Source of the DNA: an uncultured Eubacteriales bacterium
Lineage (GTDB): Bacteria > Bacillota > Clostridia > Oscillospirales > Oscillospiraceae
Reading direction: 5' to 3'
Assembly (NCBI GenBank): GCA_900548615.1
Contig: URKW01000072.1
Span: 1 to 10,348 of the forward strand
DNA length: 10,348 nt
The position numbers and the translations under genes were made by a program. The notes under the pieces are model-generated. The model was not told the DNA's origin and searched no databases. It saw only the letters and a list, made by a program, of their open reading frames with translations. This document shows positions 1-6,572 of this stretch, one piece after another (positions within the stretch are counted from its first letter, which is position 1; the number at the start of each line of letters is the position of its first letter).

Positions 1-6
1 CTTTTG

Positions 7-36
7 CCTACTTTTGCCGCTATTGGCAAAAGTAGG
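7..36. repeat. Perfect 12-bp inverted repeat (hairpin) upstream of purB
   Basis: CCTACTTTTGCC (7-18) and its exact reverse complement (25-36) flank a 6-nt loop. A second small stem (CGCCC/GGGCG, 38-51) follows at once, and the purB ribosome site starts 14 bases later. The first stem has no U-run after it on the + strand. It could be an upstream gene's terminator, an mRNA leader structure, or one copy of a dispersed palindrome. The window starts too close to decide. Confidence 0.6.
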
Positions 37-81
37 TCGCCCCGGAGGGCGAAACACTCCCAACAAGGAGGAAATCTCATT

Positions 82-1500
82 ATGTCCCATTCCACTTACC
101 ACTCCCCTTTGGCGTCGCGGTACGCCTCGGACTATATGCTGCGGCTGTTCTCTGACGACAGCCGCTATCAGACCTGGCGGCGGCTGTGGACGGCGCTGGC
201 CCGCGCTCAGCACCAGCTGGGTCTGCCCATTACGGCGGAGCAGGTGGCGGAGCTGGAGGCTCACATCACCGACATTGACTACGACGTAGCGGCGGCCCGT
301 GAGCGGGAGGTCCGCCACGACGTGATGGCCCACGTGTACGCCTACGGCAAGGTCGCCTCGTCAGCGGCGGGTATCCTCCATCTGGGCGCTACCAGCTGCT
401 ACGTCACCGACAACGCCGACCTGATTTTGTACCGGGACGGCCTGAAATACCTGCGTGGTCAGCTGCTGGCGGTGCTGGCCAATCTGGCGGCCTTTGCTGA
501 GAAGTATGCCGCCATCCCCACGCTGGGCTACACCCACTATCAGCCCGCCCAGCCCGTCACGGTGGGCAAGCGGGCCACGCTGTGGATGCAGGACTTCCTG
601 TCCGATCTGGAGGAGCTGGATCACCTGCTGTCTACTATGAAATTCCTGGGCTGCCGGGGCACCACCGGCACCGAGGCCAGCTTTATGGAGCTGTTTGACG
701 GCGACGAGGAGCAGATCGACGAGATGAACCGCCGCATTGCCGGAGAATTCGGCTTTGCGGAGTGCTTCTCCGTCTGCGGCCAGACCTATCCCCGGAAGGT
801 GGACAGCCGGGTGCTGAACTGTCTCAGCTCCATGGCTCAGAGCGCCTACCGCATGGCCAACGATATCCGGCTTTTGCAGCACGACCGGCAGGTGGAGGAG
901 CCCTTCGGCGAGAGCCAGATCGGCTCGTCCGCCATGGCCTACAAGCGTAACCCCATGCGGTGCGAGCGCATCTGCTCTCTCAGCCGCTATCTGATGGCCG
1001 ACGCCGCCAACGCGCCCATGACCGCCGCCGTTCAGTGGATGGAGCGGACGCTGGACGACTCCGCCAACCGCCGCATCTCTCTGCCGGAGGGTTTTCTGTG
1101 CGCCGACGCGGTGCTGCGGCTGTGCCAGAACGTGACCAACGGCCTGCACGTCAACGAGGCCATCGTCGACCGCACCTTGTGGGAGTATCTGCCGTTCCTC
1201 GCCACGGAGGACTTGATGATGGAGGCGGTGAAGCGGGGCGGCGACCGGCAGCAGCTTCACGAGATCATCCGCCGCCACTCCATGGCCGCCACCGCCCGGA
1301 TGAAGGAGGGCCTGCCCTGTGACCTGCTGGATCGGCTGGCGGCTGACCCGGCCTTCGGCCTGACGCGGCAGGAGCTGGACGCACTGATGGAGCCGAAGCG
1401 GTACATTGGCCGCTGTCCCCAGCAGGTGGCGCGGTTTCTGGCTCAGTGTGCGCCGCTGCTGCGGCAGGCCCACGCCGCCGACGGCGATATTACGGTGTAA
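82..1500 (+). CDS. purB: Adenylosuccinate lyase (PurB), long eukaryote-like type
   Basis: This cytosolic enzyme of purine synthesis splits SAICAR to AICAR plus fumarate, and adenylosuccinate to AMP plus fumarate. The 472-residue product has the fumarase/aspartase superfamily layout. HLGATSCYVTDN starts at H100, THYQPAQP carries H152 (probable catalytic base region), and the superfamily signature GSSAMAYKRNPM lies at 281-292 with the catalytic serine. The motifs TSCYVTDN, GTTGTEASF and GQTYPRKVD resemble animal ADSL more than the shorter roughly 430-residue Bacillus PurB. The start chosen is ATG at 82, with AAGGAGG at 65-71. The reading frame stays open back to position 4, but that extension translates the upstream hairpin and has no ribosome site. 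No other purine gene is visible, so it stands alone here. Its likely transcription end is the repeat/terminator region 1576-1907. Confidence 0.95.
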   Translation: MSHSTYHSPLASRYASDYMLRLFSDDSRYQTWRRLWTALARAQHQLGLPITAEQVAELEAHITDIDYDVAAAREREVRHDVMAHVYAYGKVASSAAGILHLGATSCYVTDNADLILYRDGLKYLRGQLLAVLANLAAFAEKYAAIPTLGYTHYQPAQPVTVGKRATLWMQDFLSDLEELDHLLSTMKFLGCRGTTGTEASFMELFDGDEEQIDEMNRRIAGEFGFAECFSVCGQTYPRKVDSRVLNCLSSMAQSAYRMANDIRLLQHDRQVEEPFGESQIGSSAMAYKRNPMRCERICSLSRYLMADAANAPMTAAVQWMERTLDDSANRRISLPEGFLCADAVLRLCQNVTNGLHVNEAIVDRTLWEYLPFLATEDLMMEAVKRGGDRQQLHEIIRRHSMAATARMKEGLPCDLLDRLAADPAFGLTRQELDALMEPKRYIGRCPQQVARFLAQCAPLLRQAHAADGDITV

Positions 1501-1526
1501 GGGTGTATGTGAGATAACAAATGACC

Positions 1527-1849
1527 TGTCATTGCGAGCCAGTCCGCAGACTGGCGTGGCAATCCGTGACCAAAGCCTCCCCTGTGTAAGGGGAGGTGGC
1601 AAAAATCTTTGATTTTTGACGGAGGGGTTGTCCGTTAACGCTGACAATCCCCCAGTCTCGCTTGCGCTCGACAGCCCCCTTTACACAAGGGGGCCGAATT
1701 ACGGATTCCCACGTCGTTTCGCTCTGCTCTGTTGCGGTTCCCAAAATTTCGCAGCGGCATTAAAGCCGCCGAAATTTTGACCGCTGCCACTCGCAAGCCG
1801 TGCTTCATCTGCCACCGGCAGCGCACGGCTTTGCTCCCTCGGAATGACA
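1527..1849. repeat. Outer palindromic interspersed repeat, split by another repeat
   Basis: The left end TGTCATTGCGAG (1527-1538) and the right end CTCGGAATGACA (1838-1849) are inverted copies with one mismatch. Just inside the left end is a perfect hairpin, GCCAGTC-CGCA-GACTGGC (1538-1555), enclosed by ATTGC/GCAAT. ATCCGT (1562-1567) on the left and ACGGAT (1691-1696) on the right look like the two halves of a formerly continuous inner stem, now separated by the element at 1576-1693. The right half also holds two large hairpins, 1743-1778 (AAAATTTCG/CGAAATTTT plus GCGGC/GCCGC) and about 1797-1830 (AGCCGTGC/GCACGGCT). Repeats of this general style are common between genes in Clostridia. No transposase is present. 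Confidence 0.6.
1576..1693. repeat. Inner MITE-like palindromic element nested in the outer repeat
   Basis: The left arm begins with CCTCCCC..GGGGAGG (1576-1596) and continues as GTGGC..GACGGAGGGG. The right arm, read on the minus strand, begins CCCCCTTGTG and ends in GGGGATTGTC, so the two arms are diverged inverted copies of the same unit. Between them lie a perfect CAAAAATC/GATTTTTG hairpin (1600-1618) and a CGTTAACG core. It encodes nothing. The 7560-7851 element has the same hairpin-plus-purine-rich arm design, which suggests related families. Confidence 0.55.
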
Positions 1850-1872
1850 GAGATGGGTTCCTCGATAAGTCC

Positions 1873-1907
1873 AAACCCCGTCTCTGGCATAGCCAGAGAC
1901 GGGGTTT
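1873..1907. terminator. Strong bidirectional terminator between convergent genes
   Basis: A perfect 16-bp stem (1873-1888 with 1892-1907) carries a 3-nt ATA loop. Its outer A/T bases supply a short T-run in both directions. It lies 24 bp past the stop of the minus-strand lipoprotein gene and is also the last strong hairpin downstream of purB. It therefore probably ends the sigma operon and blocks read-through from the + strand. Confidence 0.8.
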
Positions 1908-1931
1908 TACGCCTTATTCGCTGCTTCCCTT

Positions 1932-2369
1932 TTAGTTGCCGTTGTATCGGTCGATAGCCTGCTCCACCGCCGCCAGCACCGGGTCGTCCTGCGCCAGCCA
2001 CTGCCGGATATCCTGCTGGAAGGCGTCCAAATCTCCGTAGGACTTGCCGTAGACCAGCAGCCACGCCAGAGTCTCCACATCCTCCGCCGGGCATTCCGCC
2101 ATGGCGGACAGCAGCCCCGCCGCGTCGCTGTCATAGGCCTTTACCAGCTGGATGGCCACGTCCTCCGACGCCGCGCCGTCGCTGATCCTTGCCCGCTCAA
2201 ACAGGGCGGGATAGTCCACAGGAGCGCTGTCCGCCGGGACATTGTCCTGACTGTCAGTCACCGCGTCGTTGTTCGGCGTGTCATTCCCGTTATCCGCCGC
2301 CTGACTGCCGCAGCCCGCCAGCAGCGCCAGCACCAGCAGCAGGCTCCACAGCACCAAAGCTTTTTTCAT
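1932..2369 (-). CDS. Small lipoprotein, third gene of the ECF sigma operon
   Basis: The product has 145 residues. The N-terminus is a lipoprotein signal: MKK, a hydrophobic run, then the lipobox LLAGC with Cys20 as the predicted lipidated residue. A low-complexity linker rich in D, N and S (about 22-52) follows. The remainder (about 54-145) is acidic, probably helical, and not a family I recognise. It is expected on the outer face of the cell membrane. AAAGGAGG sits just before the ATG. Only 14 bp separate it from the stop of the putative anti-sigma gene, and its ribosome site lies in that gap, so co-transcription is near certain. It could be a ligand or partner for the membrane sensor, or a target of the sigma factor. 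That role is inferred only from position. Confidence 0.85.
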   Translation of the reverse strand: MKKALVLWSLLLVLALLAGCGSQAADNGNDTPNNDAVTDSQDNVPADSAPVDYPALFERARISDGAASEDVAIQLVKAYDSDAAGLLSAMAECPAEDVETLAWLLVYGKSYGDLDAFQQDIRQWLAQDDPVLAAVEQAIDRYNGN

Positions 2370-2383
2370 GAAAAAACCTCCTT

Positions 2384-3835
2384 TTATTCTCCGCTGTTGT
2401 TTTCTTCCGACAGGTCATACACATAGAACCACGAGCCGGTCATGCCGTACTGCCCGTCGTCATTGGAGCAGGAGATGATGAACCGGTCGTCGTCCAGCCA
2501 CGTGATATAGCGCTCCTTCACGCCGTCGGCGCTGCGGCGCTCCAGCGACACGCCGCCCTCCAGCCCCAGCACGGCGATGTGGGTATAGTTATAGCTCTGC
2601 TCCGGATCACGCGCCGCCGCCAGCAGCCACGTCCCGGCGGGATTGTCGTAAAACCAGATATCCCCCAGCAGCATATCCGGCAGCGTATACCCCTCCACAG
2701 GGATGCTGCGGGAGGTCTGGGTGTCGATCAGAGTGACCGTCCTGTCCTCCGCCATTTTCAGTGCCAGACGGCCCGAGCCGCCGGAAACCAGTCCCGGCGT
2801 CAGCGGATAGACGTCGACCCGCTGGGGATCCACCGGCAGAATGTTCGCGGCCTCCAGCGCGTCCTCGTCGGCAAACATGGCGGGGGCGGGGATATCCGTA
2901 AACACCGGCAGCCGCTCCATGGTGTCCAGATCGATCCGCCACGCGGAGAGTGCACCCGGAGGCGGCGCGTCGTCCTCCCACTGCCAGTACACCAGCATAT
3001 TGCCGGTGAGATAGGCGTGACTGGGCTCGCCGCCGCACAGCTGGGCAAGGGGCGTCACGTCGGTTCCGTCGAAGTAGTAACGGGTAAGGCGGTAGGGGCT
3101 AGTGCTCACCAGCTGGGCCAGCAGGCAGCGGCCCTGTTCGTCCGGCCATGTTTCCACGAAGGCGTCCTTCGGGAATTGACTGGTATCATAGCCCGCCAGC
3201 GGGTCTGTCAGCGCTCCGGTGCGCAGGTCGATGGTGACGGGCCAGTTGCCCAGCTTCACCCGGTATTGGGTGGTAAGGCCGCCCTCCAGCCGCCAGTTCT
3301 CTTCGCCGCCCATGCGCCGCTGCTCATCTGCTGTGAGCGCCCACGTGATGGCCGCCCGCCCGTCATGCTCCGCCCAGTCAAACATCAAGCGGCAGGTCTT
3401 GCCCTGAACGGTGTAGGTCTGGTCAAAGCGGTGGTTCTCCTGAAGCACCAGCTGGCCGTTTTCATAGGCGTAGGCGGCGTAGTGGCTGCCCTGCTTCATC
3501 TCCACCTCGTCGGTGCAGACGATGGACATGCCGCCCTCGGTGCGGGCGTAGGCGGGCACGAACACGTAATCCGCCTGTAAGCCGTCGGCCAGCGTAACAG
3601 CCTGACTGGTCTGCGTGGGCACGACCTCCGTCACCTGGAACAGCGACAGCACCCGCTGGCGGAAATCCGCGTCCAGCGCCACCGCCGAGGAAAAGCACAG
3701 CAGCACGATCAGCACGGCGGCCAGCAGATACATTCCCACGCGCCGCCGCTTCTTGCCGTGCAGCCGCCGCTCCGTCTCCTCCAGAAAGCCGTCCCGCACG
3801 TCGGTCAGGGCGTCGAACAGTGCGTAAGCATCCAT
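2384..3835 (-). CDS. One-pass membrane protein, probable anti-sigma factor/sensor
   Basis: The product has 483 residues from the ATG at 3835. About 30 cytoplasmic residues end in a basic HGKKRRR stretch, one membrane helix follows (about 33-54), then a long exterior part of about 425 residues. The exterior is rich in aromatic, Gly and Asp residues with repeated strand-like blocks (for example TVTLIDTQTSRSIPV and YFDGTDVTPLAQL), suggesting a beta-propeller-like sensor. A family name cannot be assigned by eye; DUF4179-type anti-sigma proteins have a similar N-terminus. A TTG one codon upstream (3838) is also possible, but the AGGAGG at about 3843-3848 is better spaced for the ATG. The sigma gene's TGA and this ATG share a base (TGATG), which implies translational coupling and the 1:1 expression typical of sigma/anti-sigma pairs. 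Function is inferred from topology and context. Confidence 0.8.
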   Translation of the reverse strand: MDAYALFDALTDVRDGFLEETERRLHGKKRRRVGMYLLAAVLIVLLCFSSAVALDADFRQRVLSLFQVTEVVPTQTSQAVTLADGLQADYVFVPAYARTEGGMSIVCTDEVEMKQGSHYAAYAYENGQLVLQENHRFDQTYTVQGKTCRLMFDWAEHDGRAAITWALTADEQRRMGGEENWRLEGGLTTQYRVKLGNWPVTIDLRTGALTDPLAGYDTSQFPKDAFVETWPDEQGRCLLAQLVSTSPYRLTRYYFDGTDVTPLAQLCGGEPSHAYLTGNMLVYWQWEDDAPPPGALSAWRIDLDTMERLPVFTDIPAPAMFADEDALEAANILPVDPQRVDVYPLTPGLVSGGSGRLALKMAEDRTVTLIDTQTSRSIPVEGYTLPDMLLGDIWFYDNPAGTWLLAAARDPEQSYNYTHIAVLGLEGGVSLERRSADGVKERYITWLDDDRFIISCSNDDGQYGMTGSWFYVYDLSEENNSGE

Positions 3836-4389
3836 CAATACCCCTCCTTTTCCAGCGTCAGCCGCAGCTTTTCCCGCGTCCGGTACAGCATGGACTTTAC
3901 CTTACTCTCGGAATAGCCGAACTGGCGGGCGATGTCCTTCACCGCCGCGCCGTACCAGTACCGGGCCAGAAACACCTGCCGCTGGGCGGCAGGCAGGCCG
4001 GACAGAAAGCGGTTCAAAAGTCGCGTCAGCTCCCGGCCCTCCAGCGCCTGCTGGGCGTCGCCGCCCAGCGGAACGCAGTCGCCCAGCTCCTCCAGCGCCA
4101 GCGCCGCCTCGCCGCCACCCCGCTTCAGCCGTCCCTGACGGCGCAGCCGCTGCAAGGATAGCCGCCGGGTCAACTTGCCCAGAAACAGCCGCAGCACCGC
4201 GGGACGGTGGGGCGGCATGGCGTTCCACGCCGCCAGCCATGTGTCCGACACGCACTCCTGGGTATCCTCGCTGTTTTGCAGCAGGCCGTAGGCGATATGC
4301 CCGCAGTAGGGGCCGTATTTCGTGTCGCTCTCGGCGATGGCCTGCTCCGACCGCTGCCAGTACAATGTCACGATGGCGCTGTCCTCCAT
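3835..4389 (-). CDS. ECF-type RNA polymerase sigma factor
   Basis: This is a 184-residue sigma-70 family protein of extracytoplasmic-function size. The region 2 equivalent is about residues 25-85, with SEDTQECVSDTWLAAWN (40-56) matching the helix normally written as DAEDLVQEVFLRAW. Region 4 (about 120-178) has LPAAQRQVFLARYW, then the helix-turn-helix KDIARQFGYSESKVKSMLYR (151-170). A charged, poorly conserved linker (85-118) joins them. The start is ATG at 4389, with GGGAGGTGA a few bases before it. It is the first gene of a three-gene minus-strand operon and is coupled to the membrane protein that follows. The promoter looks like a housekeeping sigma-A type, so self-activation is not obvious from the sequence. 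Confidence 0.92.
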   Translation of the reverse strand: MEDSAIVTLYWQRSEQAIAESDTKYGPYCGHIAYGLLQNSEDTQECVSDTWLAAWNAMPPHRPAVLRLFLGKLTRRLSLQRLRRQGRLKRGGGEAALALEELGDCVPLGGDAQQALEGRELTRLLNRFLSGLPAAQRQVFLARYWYGAAVKDIARQFGYSESKVKSMLYRTREKLRLTLEKEGY

Positions 4390-4423
4390 AGTCTCACCTC
4401 CCGCTGTTTACGTCTGTAATCAC

Positions 4424-4452
4424 AATGTAGCACATCAGTCTACATTTGTCAA
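4424..4452 (-). promoter_or_regulatory. Sigma-A type promoter of the ECF operon with internal dyad
   Basis: On the minus strand, TTGACA (4452-4447) is separated by 17 bp from TACATT (4429-4424), with an extended -10 TGC before it. The 7-bp inverted repeat AATGTAG (4424-4430) / CTACATT (4440-4446), with 9 bp between, covers the -10 and spacer and looks like an operator. GTCTACATTTGTC (4438-4450) and TACAGACGTA on the minus strand (about 4420-4411) also loosely resemble the TACAnnTGTA operators of the BlaI/CopY family. The promoter call is firm; the identity of the regulator is speculation. Confidence 0.75.
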
Positions 4453-4479
4453 CAGCATCGCAGAAATTTTCTATCGCGC

Positions 4480-4800
4480 ATACAGGCGGTACAGGGATCG
4501 TTCGCAGAGGCCGCCGAATGACCCGCGAACCATCGAGCCGCCGCACCTCCTGAAGTCGCTCTTGTCTGTCTACTTGCCGTTTTTTGCCGCCGGTTGCGAT
4601 CCCGTTGAAAAAAGCGCTATTGGAAAGCATCCGTAGGGCGCTATCGGTAATCGTTTCGTAGGGGCCGACGACGAGCGCAGTGGAGCGAAGCGGAACAAGT
4701 GCCCTTGGGGTATCGGCCCTGTCGGAAATGCTACGGTTATCGTTAGGGCGGACAGGGTCATCCGCCCCTACAGCCGTTTAACGTACCCGATGCGTACATC
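4480..4800. repeat. Gene-free stretch with interspersed palindromic repeats
   Basis: I see no convincing gene in 4453-4812. The first part (to about 4610) has no clear structure. Two imperfect direct copies beginning GCGCTAT and reading towards CGTAGG start at 4614 and 4638. A long imperfect palindrome with GTAGGGGCCGA on the left (about 4661) and TCGGCCCT on the right (about 4711) follows. The stretch ends in a GTAGGGGCGGA-type palindrome at 4741-4772, which recurs inverted at 9042-9073. Confidence 0.55.
4741..4772. repeat. GTAGGGGCGGA-type palindromic repeat, copy 1
   Basis: This is a 32-bp unit with an internal inverted repeat (TAGGGCGGA / TCCGCCCCTA). The reverse complement of 9042-9073 matches it at 30 of 32 positions by direct comparison. 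The two differences fall in the loop and inner part. It is a dispersed intergenic repeat with no coding potential. Confidence 0.8.
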
Positions 4801-4812
4801 GCGCCCCACAAA

Positions 4813-4844
4813 AGCACCCCCGCTTGAAATCAAGCGGGGGTGCT
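4813..4844 (-). terminator. Terminator of the HTH-ACT regulator gene
   Basis: A perfect 14-bp stem, AGCACCCCCGCTTG (4813-4826) with its complement (4831-4844), has a 4-nt loop. On the minus strand it is followed by a TTTT run (4813-4810), and it lies 48 bp past the stop of the gene ending at 4892. The + strand side also has a T-rich tail (CATATTTTTC), so it may act in both directions. Confidence 0.85.
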
Positions 4845-4891
4845 CATATTTTTCACGTTTTCTGTCTATAGTATAGTTTATGGCCTACCAA

Positions 4892-5329
4892 TCAGCCCGC
4901 CATGATCTCGAACCGCAGCACGCCCTCGGCCGCCGCCAGATGGGAGATCATCTCGTCCATGGGCTCGGTCATGTCGCTGGTCTCGGCACTGACGGTAACA
5001 CCGGCGCAGCCGTTGGTGGGGATGGTCTGGTTAATGGTCAGGATATTGGCGCCGGAGTCGGCAAAAATAGTCAGATAGTTGGACAGCACGCCGGGGTTGT
5101 CCCGCAGCAGTGCGTACAGCGTGATGATGTGGCCCGCCTTCATGTTCTGGAAGGGCTGCACCGCGTCCTTGTACTTATAGAAGGCGCTGCGGCTGATGCC
5201 CGCCATGGCCGCCGCCTGTCCCACCGTGGACGCCTCGCCCACCTGCAACATGCGTTTTGCCTCGGCCACCTTCACAAACACCTCGGGCAACGCGTCAGCC
5301 GATACGATAAAGTATTTTTTCTTCTCCAT
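4892..5329 (-). CDS. HTH plus ACT domain regulator (ThrR/PheB, UPF0735 type)
   Basis: The product has 145 residues. MEKKKYFIVSADALPEVFVK opens the protein as in the UPF0735/PheB family. A helix-turn-helix follows (about 35-55, with AAAMAGISRSAFYKYKD), then a C-terminal ACT domain (about 68-145) containing LRDNPGVLSNYLTIFADSGANI, a typical small-molecule-binding opening. In Bacillus subtilis the relative ThrR represses threonine biosynthesis genes, so an amino-acid-responsive DNA-binding role is likely. The target here is unknown, because no threonine or phenylalanine pathway gene is visible. The start is ATG at 5329, preceded by GGGAGGA. The frame is open further upstream, but that stretch covers the promoter and lacks a ribosome site. 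It is divergent from the AI-2E transporter and monocistronic, with its own terminator. Confidence 0.9.
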   Translation of the reverse strand: MEKKKYFIVSADALPEVFVKVAEAKRMLQVGEASTVGQAAAMAGISRSAFYKYKDAVQPFQNMKAGHIITLYALLRDNPGVLSNYLTIFADSGANILTINQTIPTNGCAGVTVSAETSDMTEPMDEMISHLAAAEGVLRFEIMAG

Positions 5330-5358
5330 AGTTTGTTCCTCCCATGGTGATATCCCCC

Positions 5359-5415
5359 TGGGGACACAACAGTTCCTGTATTCCCCATGGTAGCATATCC
5401 CAGCCGTTTTTACAA
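5359..5415 (-). promoter_or_regulatory. Promoter of the HTH-ACT gene with a dyad at the start site
   Basis: On the minus strand, TTGTAA (5415-5410), 17 bp and TACCAT (5392-5387) form a promoter, with TGC before the -10. The inverted pair TGGGGACACA (5359-5368) and TGTATTCCCCA (5377-5387), with one bulged base, spans the predicted start of transcription and touches the -10. That position would suit a repressor site, possibly for the gene's own product. Confidence 0.55.
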
Positions 5416-5441
5416 GAAAAAGTTGAGAGACAGGTGATGAT

Positions 5442-6509
5442 TTGTACCAGCGTGAAAAAGCATTTCTCATCAAGACAGCCTATCTGGCGGCGGTATTGGC
5501 CGTGGGGTGGCTGATCCTACGCTACGCGCTGGTGTGGCTGCTGCCGTTTTTGCTGGCGCTGGGCTTTGCGGCGCTGATGGAGCCGGTCATCACGCTGGCG
5601 CGGCGGAAGCTGCGGCTGAAGCGGGGCTTTCTGGCGGCGGTACTGACGCTGGCGCTGCTGGCGCTGGTGATCGCGCTGGGCGCGGTGCTGGTGGGACAGG
5701 TGATCCGACAAGCCACCGACCTGATGGAGCGCCTGCCGGAGCTGCTGTCGGCATTGCCGGTGCTGGCCGACCGCATCACCGCCCGCCTGCGCAGCTTCTG
5801 CGCCGGGTGTCCGGAGGGCTTGCAGCAGTGGGTGACGCAGCTGCTGGAGCGGCTGGAGCAAACGGCCTCCGAGGCGCTGGGCAGCCTGTCCTCCGCTCTG
5901 CTGCGGATGCTGACGGGTCTGGTGGGCGCGCTGCCCCAGGTGATGCTGTTCTGCGCCACCACGGCGCTGGCGCTGTTTTTTACCGCTGCCGCCTATCCCC
6001 AGCTGATGGCCTTTCTGCGGCGGCAGCTGTCACCCCAGCGGCGGCAGACCGCCGCCGCCATCAAGGCCAGCCTGCTGGTCACCATCGGCCGGTGGCTCCG
6101 GGCACAGTGCGTGCTGATCGTCATTACCTTCTTCCAGCTGCTGGCGGGCCTGCTGCTGATCCGCCAGCCCTACGCCCTGCTGCTGGCGGTGGTCATCGCC
6201 TTCATCGACGCCCTGCCGGTGTTCGGCACGGGAACGGTGCTGCTGCCGTGGGCAGTGCTGTGCTGTCTGGAGGGCAACTTCCCCAAGGGCATCGCCCTGA
6301 CGGCGCTGTATCTGGTGATCTGGCTGGTGCGCAGCATCATGGAGCCGAAGCTGATGGCGAAAAGCGCGGGGCTGCCGCCCCTCCCGGCACTGATGGCCAT
6401 GTATGTGGGCTTCTGCGCCATGGGTGTGGCGGGGATGATCTTCGGGCCGATCCTCCTGCTGCTGGTAAAGCAGCTCCACGACGGCGGCTATCTCCACCTG
6501 TGGAAATGA
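5442..6509 (+). CDS. AI-2E family transporter (YtvI-like membrane protein)
   Basis: This is a 355-residue polytopic membrane protein of the AI-2E/PerM family. The first two membrane helices are at about 10-46 and a third at about 62-90. A long amphipathic region (about 92-150, rich in L, E, R and Q) follows, then several C-terminal helices. The family motif FIDALPVFGTGTVLLPWA and the end block EPKLMAKSAGLPPLPALMAMYVG..FGPILLLLVK are clear. In spore-forming Firmicutes such proteins are often annotated as sporulation protein YtvI; the transported substrate is not known, and an AI-2 role is not implied. The start is a TTG at 5442 with AGGTGA four bases upstream. An ATG at 5437 is out of frame. 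The next gene follows after 63 bp but has its own promoter. No clear promoter for this gene was found in the 112-bp divergent gap. Confidence 0.9.
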   Translation: MYQREKAFLIKTAYLAAVLAVGWLILRYALVWLLPFLLALGFAALMEPVITLARRKLRLKRGFLAAVLTLALLALVIALGAVLVGQVIRQATDLMERLPELLSALPVLADRITARLRSFCAGCPEGLQQWVTQLLERLEQTASEALGSLSSALLRMLTGLVGALPQVMLFCATTALALFFTAAAYPQLMAFLRRQLSPQRRQTAAAIKASLLVTIGRWLRAQCVLIVITFFQLLAGLLLIRQPYALLLAVVIAFIDALPVFGTGTVLLPWAVLCCLEGNFPKGIALTALYLVIWLVRSIMEPKLMAKSAGLPPLPALMAMYVGFCAMGVAGMIFGPILLLLVKQLHDGGYLHLWK

Positions 6510-6538
6510 TTGCCTTCCGTCGAAAATCGTGGTATACT
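6510..6538 (+). promoter_or_regulatory. Promoter of the EamA transporter gene
   Basis: TTGCCT (6510-6515), a 17-bp spacer and TATACT (6533-6538) form a sigma-A type promoter with an extended TGG just before the -10. It lies directly after the AI-2E gene's stop, so the downstream transporter can be expressed independently. Confidence 0.75.
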
Positions 6539-6572
6539 GTTTATTTAGAGACTGTGAAGGGAGGCGTTCTGC

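Noticed and set aside
4..81. N-terminal extension of the purB frame
   Set aside because: It translates the upstream inverted repeat and has no ribosome site; the ATG at 82 has AAGGAGG before it and matches the family's N-terminus.
361..1647. Long minus-strand open frame opposite purB
   Set aside because: It is a mirror of a high-GC gene, rich in His, Gln and Gly, with no motifs. purB is certain on the other strand.
2579..3580. Long + strand open frame opposite the membrane sensor gene
   Set aside because: The composition is His/Arg/Gln-rich shadow sequence, and the minus-strand gene has a signal anchor, ribosome site and operon context.
4394..4636. Small open frames on both strands upstream of the sigma gene
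   Set aside because: They overlap the sigma operon promoter and repeats, and none has a ribosome site or a recognisable sequence.
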